This document shows, in pieces, positions 58,051 to 64,000 of a stretch of DNA of 64,000 nt. The notes under the pieces are model-generated. The model did no database searches. It was not told the DNA's origin and was given only the letters and a program-made list of their open reading frames with translations. This DNA comes from Vicia villosa (taxonomy: Eukaryota; Streptophyta; Magnoliopsida; Fabales; Fabaceae): the NCBI RefSeq assembly GCF_029867415.1, contig NW_026705418.1, positions 620,001 through 684,000 of the forward strand, in the 5' to 3' direction. Both the position numbers and the translations under genes were made by a program. Numbering within the stretch: position 1 is the first letter of the stretch; every line of letters starts with the position of its first letter.

Positions 58051-58800
58051 CGCTTCTTCAAGCATTTATTTCTAAATCATCCAGTCCTAATTCATAACGG
58101 ACTTCGATTCCAAAACTTGCATACGCATTGGAGTTACTTCTTAAAGGGTACAACGTCATCTACGAACAAACACTTAGCACTTAATAAGATCTCGAATTTG
58201 GTTTAACCAAAGGCGATCATCTCTGATAAAGACTCTTAAATGGGGAAACCACGTCCAGAGGGTTTTCCTAAACAGGGGCAAAATCTCAAGGATTACAAGG
58301 GCATACGATGAAAGATCCTATTTACTAGGGGCATTCTTCCTAAGGTCCAATCGACTTGGGTCACATCTCGAAGCAATCTCAATCAGGGGCATGTCAAACA
58401 TAGGATAAATTCAAAAAGGATAGAACACTATGGATAGCCCTCCGTATCCTGGAAATCAAGGGCATACCCTTCAATCTAAACGTCGAAGCATATGACAAGG
58501 TTATTTCCTGGGGCACTTCCCTCATAAGCATCTTTTTCCACGAAAATATTGGGGCAATGGATATCAAATCCATAAGACGCACAACAAAAGGAAAAGGCAT
58601 CTTCATGCTTTACAACCTCGGACCGATCTTTCTCCTAACTACGATCTTCAAATGCAAAAACAGGGATTGGGAAGTCGCGCTAGCATCACACCTCACCTTA
58701 TCAAACAAACCTACAACTCCAGGGGCTATATACGCTTTAGTCATCAACAACTTATCATTGGAGAATCATGCAAATACACATAAGTCATGCATTACATACA
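58051..58800 (+). other. Element C internal sequence, degenerate repeats
   Basis: No gene. Several AGGGGCA motifs recur at irregular intervals (for example near 58273, 58328 and 58386), possibly traces of an older decayed array. Confidence 0.35.
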
Positions 58801-58804
58801 TTGG

Positions 58805-59445
58805 TTGATACATTACACAATACCTTTTTAGATAGTCTTTTCTAAGACATTCATCATCCTTTCTAGGAACCACTTCAGGTATTCTTCTTTAAGATAAATC
58901 TCACGATCCTTTCTAGGAACCTCTTCAGGTAGTCTTCTTCAAGACATTCTCTTTCTAAGAGCCTTTCTAGGTAGTCTTTTCTAAGACATTCATCATCGTC
59001 ATTTCCAGAAACCTTTTCAGGTAGTCTTCTTTAAGACATTCTAAGAACTTTTCTAGGTGGTCTTCTTTAAGATAAATCCTACGATCCTTTCTAGGAACCT
59101 TTTCAAGTAGTCTTTTCTAAGGCATTCATCATCCTTTCTAGGAACCTCTTCAGGCAGTCTTATTTAAAACAAATTGTCATCATTTCCAAGAACCTTTTTA
59201 GGTAGTCTTCTTCAAGACATTCTCTTTCTAAGAAATTTTCTAAATAGTCTTTTCTAAGACATTCACTGCCCTTTCCAATAACCTTTTTAGGTAGTCTTTT
59301 AAGACATTTTTCAGCCTATCCAGGTAGTCTTCTTTAAGACATTCCTCATTTGTTGCTAAAAATCTTTTCAGATAGTCTTCTTTAAGACAAATATTCATAT
59401 CTATTCTGGAAACCTTTTTTAGGTAGTCTTATAGAAGACATTATT
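58805..59445 (+). repeat. Element C array 2, hairpin units
   Basis: Ten or more degenerate units, about 40-75 bp, built on CTTTCTAGGAACC and GGTAGTCTTCTTTAAGACATT. Each carries the dyad GTCTT-(4 bases)-AAGAC. Confidence 0.82.
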
Positions 59446-59554
59446 TCATTCCCCTCGTTAAATCAATTAACATATGCATGAGCATAAGCATTATCCCATA
59501 CATCAAAACATCCAAGTCATTTCTCTGGTGCTAAACCACATTGCCCACCTGCTT

Positions 59555-59790
59555 CCCGGTAACCTTACCGACGACAGTAACCTTGTTGTTTGTTTATTTC
59601 CAATCACCTGATTGACGTATCCCGGTAACCTTACCGATGACAGTAACCATATTGTTTGTTTATTTCCAATCACCTGATTGACGTATCTCGGCAACCTTAC
59701 CGATGACGGTAACCTTACCGTTTGTTTATCCCCAATCACCTGATTGATGTATCCCGGTAACCTTATCGATGTTAGCAACCTTGCTGTTCA
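59555..59790 (+). repeat. Element C array 3, 66-bp units
   Basis: Cores at 59555, 59621, 59687 and 59753 give an exact 66-bp period, about 3.5 copies. Each has the dyad GGTAA-CC-TTACC (with changes in the third). Because 66 is a multiple of three, a minus-strand frame stays open and shows a 22-residue repeat; this is a by-product. Confidence 0.88.
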
Positions 59791-59869
59791 TTTCACTCAT
59801 AAAACATATACATACGCATTAGCATATACATATCATCTAGCACATTCACATACCACAAAAAGCCCAGTT

Positions 59870-60135
59870 TCCAACCTTCGTGTTGTGATAGGTTTGTTTT
59901 CCGACCCTCGAGTCGTGAGTTTCCAACCCTCGTGTTATGATAGGTTTTTTTTCTGACCCTCGAGTCGTGAGTTTCCAACCCTCGTGTTGTGATTGGTTTG
60001 TTTTTCGACCCTCGAGTTGTGAATGTCCGACCCTCGAGTCGTGAGTTTCTAAACATATCGTCTCCTTTCCGACCCTCGAGTCATGAACATTTGACATACT
60101 AGCTTTTCTGACCCTCGAGTCGTGAGTCTCCAAGC
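59870..60135 (+). repeat. Element C array 4, GACCCTCGAGTCGTGAG units
   Basis: Five to six units with the core GACCCTCGAGTCGTGAG near 59902, 59955, 60007, 60029, 60071 and 60110. The first three are about 52 bp apart, then shorter. Contains the palindrome CTCGAG. Confidence 0.82.
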
Positions 60136-60189
60136 AAGTGAATCTTTTTCATACAGGAAAACAATCTTCTATGCAGGTAAATTTGTCCG

Positions 60190-61140
60190 AACCGGGGCAA
60201 GTGGATCTCATGGGTGCAGGTGAGCTTGCTAGAGCTATAGCAAGTGATCCTTTTGGGGATTAATCAAAACTACGATAGTAAGCAGGTATGGCTAACTACG
60301 ACGACTTACTAGAACTATAGTAAGTGGGTCATACCATCTACGATAAGCTTACTCCAACTACGATAGCAAGTAGGTATGGCTAACTGCGACGACTTACTAG
60401 AGCTATAGTAAGTGGGCCACACCATCTACGATAAACTTGCTGAAACTACGATAGTAAGCAGGTATGGCTAACTACGACGACTTACTAGAACTATAGTAAG
60501 TGGGTCATACCATCTACGATAAGCTTACTCCAACTATGATAGCAAGTAGGTATGGCTAACTGCGATGACTTACTAGAGCTATGGTAAGTGGGCCACACCA
60601 TCTACGATAAACTTGCTGAAACTACGATAGTAACCAGGTATGGCTAACTACGACGACTTACTAGAACTATAGTAAGTGGGTCATACCATCTACGATAAGC
60701 TTACTCCAACTACGATAGCAAGTAGGTATGGCTAACTGCGACGACTTACTAGAGCTATAGTAAGTGGGCCACACCATCTACGATAAACTTGCTGAAACTA
60801 CGATAGTAAGCAGGTATGGCTAACTGCGACGACTTACTAGAACTATAGTAAGTGGGTCATACCATTTACGATAAGCTTACTCTAACTACGATAGCAAGTA
60901 GGTATGGCTAACTGCGGCGACTTACTAGAGCTATAGTAAGTGGGCCACACCATCTACGATAAACATGCTGAAACTACGATAGTAAGCAGGTATGGCTAAC
61001 TGCGACGACTTACTAGAACTATAATAAGTGGGTCATACCATCTACGATAAGCTTACTCAAACCACGATAGGGAGTGGGTATACCAACCGCGACGACTTAC
61101 TAGGACTAAAGTAAGTGGGTTACCTACAAACTGCAAAAGG
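60190..61140 (+). repeat. Element C array 5, ~88-bp monomers in a ~176-bp higher-order repeat
   Basis: GTATGGCTAAC cores at 60286, 60374, 60461, 60550, 60638, 60726, 60813, 60902 and 60990 give a steady 87-89 bp period. Two monomer types alternate: one reads GAGCTATAGTAAGTGGGCCA, the other GAACTATAGTAAGTGGGTCA, so the true period is about 176 bp. Each monomer has the dyad ACTTACTA-(6 bases)-TAGTAAGT. Confidence 0.9.
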
Positions 61141-61800
61141 TTGCTAGCGTTATAGCAAGCTGATTATCTTCTACACGGCAAACGGCGAACCTTCGCTATT
61201 GCTAGCTACGTTATTCATCACGTTAGTCCCTTGGCAGTGATCTCCTTCAAATCTTCTCGCTAATTAATATCATCTCCGGCAGCAAATAGGGATTTATTTT
61301 CCCTGATCACAAGGTTTTTCAAACAGTTCTTCAATCGGGTTTATCACGTTAGTCCCTCGGCAGTGATCTTCTCCAAAATTTCATCAATAACAAACAAGGT
61401 TCTATTTTTACTTTTCCAAAGTTATTAACTTCAACTAACATAACTAAAAATCATGCATCATTCAATTAACATACGTCATTCATACATAATGCATATACAT
61501 ACATCGCTCTCATTTATTTTGAGAAGCTCACTGCATCATACATTACATGCATCATAACATTGCATAAAATTCAGGTTGCCTTTTTAGGCTATGCTACAAT
61601 CAAAGCATCTGGTTCCTTCCAGAAAGTATTTGCTTCACATGCCAAAAATGGTATTTACCTTGGGTGGCATCTTTAAGCCCATCTCCCGCAGGACAACCTT
61701 CCCAACAAGTGCAAATTTCAGGGCATTTCAGTGTTCAATCATCTTCTACCTTTAGACCACGATAGGCAGACGTGCCTATCTGATTCTTCAGGTTTAAGAA
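61141..61800 (+). other. Element C 3' end before PPT
   Basis: Contains two copies of ATCACGTTAGTCCCT(T/C)GGCA ending in GTGAT (near 61217 and 61340), each with ATCAC/GTGAT arms. The rest is AT-rich with ATACAT-type simple sequence around 61480-61560. No gene. Confidence 0.55.
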
Positions 61801-61803
61801 GAT

Positions 61804-61817
61804 TGAACAGGGGCAGC
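61804..61817 (+). other. Element C polypurine tract
   Basis: GAACAGGGGCAGC immediately before the 3' LTR start TGTCATACC. Confidence 0.78.
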
Positions 61818-64000
61818 TGTCATACCTCAAAATTTTCCCTCCTCTATGCATCTTCAATGGCTCAAGGTTCAAAGGCTTATTCAGGTCACTCTCTCCTAAT
61901 CAAAGATCTCCAAAACTAGGGTTTTCATTTTTATCAAAGGATTTTGAATATTCAAGGCCTCAAATGGATCTAAAGATCTCTCATATGTATCAAGGGACCT
62001 CCATGTCAAGAGTCAAGCTTCTATTCCAAGGATTGCTCACTCAATGGCTCAGACGACCAATAATCGACTATGTTGACTTAAAAGTCAACTATAGTCAAAG
62101 TATAGTCCAAACTCCTGACTTTTTGTCAACATCAAGTATTTGAAGTGATATCCATCATTTGATAAAAGATTGATCATGATCCATTAATAAAAACTCAGAA
62201 ATGAATAAATTTCAAAAGTTCAAATTAGGGTTTTTATAGGAAAAGTCAACTCAACTTTGACTGATCATAACTTTCACATGGAGCATCAAAAATTTCCCAA
62301 CCAAAGCCTATTTTGAAGGAAATTTGATTCTCTACAACTTTTTCTCTCACAAGCCAATGCTAGAATTGCTTCATTCAAGAGATATGGTCCAAGAGATTAT
62401 AGGTCCTCCAAAAAGTCAATAAAATATACCTTTTGGGTCAAAGCTCATAACTTGAGCATGGAAACTCCAATTGATATGAAACCAAAGGCATCATTTAGAG
62501 GACTCTTTAAGCTTTCCAAAAAGCCCTAGAACATGGTCATATGAGAAAAATTGAAGGAGATACAGGGCTTAGAAGTTGGTCGATTTTGGAGAAATACACA
62601 AAGGGCAAAGTGGAAACTTTTTAGTTCTTAACCAAATGGGCCTAAATCTTTAGCTCCAAACAGGTCCATAGGCCTTTTAAATCACATTTAATCAATTATT
62701 TTATTTTTATAATGTTTATTTCATTTATTTGAATTTTTAATTCATTTAAATATAAATAAATCATTATGAAAGTGAAAAATTAGTTTTAAATCAAGGATTA
62801 ATATTTCCAAACCAAATCCATTAATCCAAATATCATTATTTTTGATAAAAATTCGTGATAATAGGATGAGAAAGGATTAAATCAAGATTGAAGGCAAAAA
62901 TAGAAAGAAATCATATATTTTTGAATCAATTTTATATTTCTCCAAGAGCCAAAGATCCAAGCCCATGCTGAACCCTAATTGAATCCATATATATTCTAAA
63001 ATATTCACGGGGAGAGGGGGGACGAAAAAAATAGCAAGCCGTTAGGGTTTTTTGGCCAAAGAACTAGGGTTCAAAGTTGCAAGAAAATTCATAAATTAGG
63101 GCAAGAAGGATCTTCTCCCACAGCCAAGATCAATGAGTTCAAGGCTCTGAATCATGATCCTGAGATTGTTAGACACCATTCCCGACCATTATTGAAGCTC
63201 ACGGCGCACCAGAACGAGCCAGTTCGAATTGCACCATTGGTAAGGACTTTCATACTTCTAAACTCGCCATTCAAGCATTATGGACTGATTTAAGGCATAC
63301 AGGTACGTTCATGGTGATGTTTAGGTTTGTCTTAAACCTTCGTTTTTGAATTTATGCGCTTGAACCCGAGCCCACCATTGTTAGGGAATTAAGAACAATA
63401 TCTTCGTTTTCATAGGTACAAGAGATGTCTTAGAAAACTAATGCCATATTTAGATGCAGGGGACCCCATTTAATAGATCTGGGCAGTTTGTATGTATTGT
63501 GCAATCGATTTTACAGGGTTTCCATGATGGCAGAAGATGTTCGCACGCGTATGAAGAATCCACAGGAGAATTCGTGGGTGATTCTGCATGAAAATCCGCA
63601 GGTGCGGAGGTTAGTGATGATGAATAGTGGGGAACGCAAGTGGATCACACGTGGGGCATTGCGTATGGACGGTCAGCAATTGATTCTCTCTCCCCGTCCG
63701 CCATTGGTCCGTCAAAGAGGTCAAATGCACATTCTCTCTTCCTCATTGGCCAGGACGTGCAGCATGGGGCCTACATTGACTCCTTTTCTAATTAATATTC
63801 AATGAGTTTTGTTTATATTTATTGTTTAATGATTATTATACTGACGAATGATAAAATTGGCTCAAATGGCAAGGGGATTGTAGTGCAATTACCATGTCCT
63901 GGGTTCGATCCCCAGGTTTCTATATATTTTTACAAATGACAAGCTTCTTGATCCAGCGCTCACAATCAAGATAGGGCTATAATGCACCCCACGCCTCAGC
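61818..64000 (+). repeat. Element C 3' LTR (first 2,183 bp)
   Basis: Direct repeat of 50721-52903 with offset 11,097 and scattered substitutions; sampled stretches give about 2% difference. The remaining 1.2 kb is beyond the window. Confidence 0.92.
63858..63913 (+). repeat. tRNA-like / SINE-like pol III promoter in element C 3' LTR
   Basis: Second copy of 52761-52816 at the LTR offset; A box, B box and the perfect T arm are all conserved. Confidence 0.55.

Larger units (their letters stand above)
50721..64000 (+). mobile_element. Element C: Ogre-type LTR element with no recognisable genes (3' LTR cut by window edge)
   Basis: LTRs start TGTCATACC at 50721 and 61818 (offset 11,097); the 5' LTR ends TTGCTACA at 54148, two bases before the PBS. 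The internal region, 54149-61817, has no gag or pol, only tandem arrays and a segment shared with elements A and B. PBS and PPT are intact, so it could be mobilised in trans. Sampled LTR divergence is roughly 2%. It is inserted in element B's gag in the opposite orientation. Confidence 0.88.

Noticed and set aside
59503..60133. Minus-strand frames with 22-residue and TTRGSE-type repeats
   Set aside because: Products of tandem arrays whose unit length keeps the frame open; no independent coding signal.

Overview
This window reads as repeat-dense intergenic DNA from a large legume genome. I infer the tribe Fabeae (the Vicia, Pisum, Lathyrus, Lens group) from Ogre-type Ty3/gypsy elements primed by a tRNA-Arg-like site, together with a SIRE/Maximus copia element. 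No intact host gene is present. Nearly every base belongs to one of seven nested transposable elements, plus a small host-gene remnant at 9006-9613. Species assignment cannot be made by eye.

Layout. (1) 1-9005, minus strand: element A, an Ogre-like element with 3.0 kb LTRs that encodes only gag. Its two LTRs look identical over the 783 bp that can be compared. (2) 9006-9613, plus strand: the last two exons of an unidentified host gene, cut by element A. (3) about 10.4-20.98 kb, minus strand: an old Tat-lineage Ty3/gypsy element (gag, protease, RT/RNase H, second RNase H, integrase). On the opposite strand, between pol and the 3' LTR, it carries a decayed plant mobile domain (PMD) gene that appears to have its own promoter and introns. 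(4) 20980-50720, minus strand: element B, a relative of A and the scaffold for most other insertions. Its 3' LTR (20980-35891) holds a short LTR element without genes (22759-34700), which itself holds a young Tork-type copia element (23071-28073), and also a 398-bp Mutator-type MITE (35232-35629). Its internal region holds an 11.2 kb SIRE/Maximus copia element (36028-47259). Its gag is cut at 50720 by (5) element C, plus strand, 50721 to beyond 64000: a third Ogre-type element with 3.4 kb LTRs, no recognisable coding region and about 7.7 kb of largely tandem-repeated internal DNA.

How it works together. A, B and C lack recognisable pol in the window but keep LTRs and, where seen, PBS and PPT, so they would depend on enzymes from autonomous relatives. 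The three share a conserved non-coding 3' internal segment. The two copia elements are recent but carry nonsense codons (one in Tork, many in SIRE).

The least expected pattern is that the tandem arrays in the LTRs and 3' regions of A, B and C, though unrelated in sequence, are built from units containing a short inverted repeat. In two arrays the paired arms change together while the spacing stays fixed. Other points of note are a partial copy of the PBS inside the LTR end of all three Ogre-type elements, a two-monomer higher-order repeat of about 176 bp in C, and a tRNA-like pol III promoter in C's LTRs.
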